20,669 bases of DNA from an uncultured Oscillospiraceae bacterium (GTDB taxonomy: Bacteria > Bacillota > Clostridia > Oscillospirales > Oscillospiraceae). Each line of letters starts with the position of its first letter. The first letter of the stretch is position 1. Position numbers and translations under genes: made by a program. The notes under the pieces were generated by a model, which was not told the DNA's origin, made no database searches, and worked only from the letters and a program-made list of their open reading frames with translations. The DNA lies in assembly GCA_934597175.1 (NCBI GenBank), contig CAKTQR010000037.1, forward strand, positions 1 to 20,669, written 5' to 3'. This document shows positions 20,639 through 20,669 of this stretch, in pieces.

Positions 20639-20669
20639 AAATTAGATTATAGCCATCAAAAACGCCTGA

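Noticed and set aside
1..20669. CRISPR array, tRNA or rRNA genes
   Set aside because: No regularly spaced direct repeats and no tRNA-like or rRNA-like segments were found on reading both strands.

Overview
The window looks like a chromosomal segment of a gut-type Gram-positive Clostridia, probably Ruminococcaceae/Oscillospiraceae. I infer this from the GC-rich coding with AT-rich promoters, strong GGAGG-type ribosome binding sites, TTGAAA/TATAAT promoters, compact U-tailed terminators, teichoic-acid-type export and polymerase genes, and 2-hydroxyacyl-CoA dehydratase genes of the strictly anaerobic type. No tRNA, rRNA, CRISPR array, phage gene or transposase is visible.

Layout. (1) 1-402: no gene. 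It holds one copy of a dispersed repeat, a perfect-stem terminator, a 32-bp remnant of a small TA-flanked mobile element, and a promoter. (2) 403-3679 (+): two 2-hydroxyacyl-CoA dehydratase-family subunits, a 52-residue membrane protein and a zinc-ribbon protein, closed by a bidirectional terminator. (3) 3680-3996: no gene. It holds that terminator and a 278-bp MITE-like element whose right edge forms the stop codon of ruvX. (4) 6199-3997 (-): an anchored Cys/His-rich protein, folC and ruvX. (5) 8036-6300 (-): an AMP-forming acyl-CoA ligase with a near-consensus promoter overlapped by a perfect palindrome. (6) 15361-8161 (-): a cell-surface polymer locus with a two-domain ATP-grasp protein, a CDP-glycerol glycerophosphotransferase-like enzyme, a single-domain ATP-grasp protein, a nucleotidyltransferase, and a TagG/TagH-like ABC exporter. 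(7) 15575-19039 (+): a second two-domain ATP-grasp protein, divergent from the first, followed 9 bp later by an alanine-dehydrogenase-family gene. (8) 19113-20514 (+): moaA and a MOSC-domain protein for molybdenum cofactor metabolism. (9) 20515-20669: a terminator and an inverted copy of the repeat seen at position 1. I see nothing further in the last 31 bases.

How the genes may work together. The central 10 kb reads as a system that builds, modifies and exports a glycerol-phosphate-type polymer. A nucleotidyltransferase would activate a precursor, a TagB/TagF-like enzyme would polymerise it, and TagGH-like proteins would export it. Three proteins of the 'sugar-transfer associated ATP-grasp' type (five domains in all) could ligate an unknown group to the polymer or a precursor. 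In both two-domain proteins the N-terminal domain has lost the residues expected for ATP and metal binding while the C-terminal one keeps them, so each looks like a pseudoenzyme-enzyme pair. The alanine-dehydrogenase-like gene next to one of them hints at an amino-acid link, but this is inference. This ATP-grasp/polymer locus is the best candidate for an undescribed system in the window.
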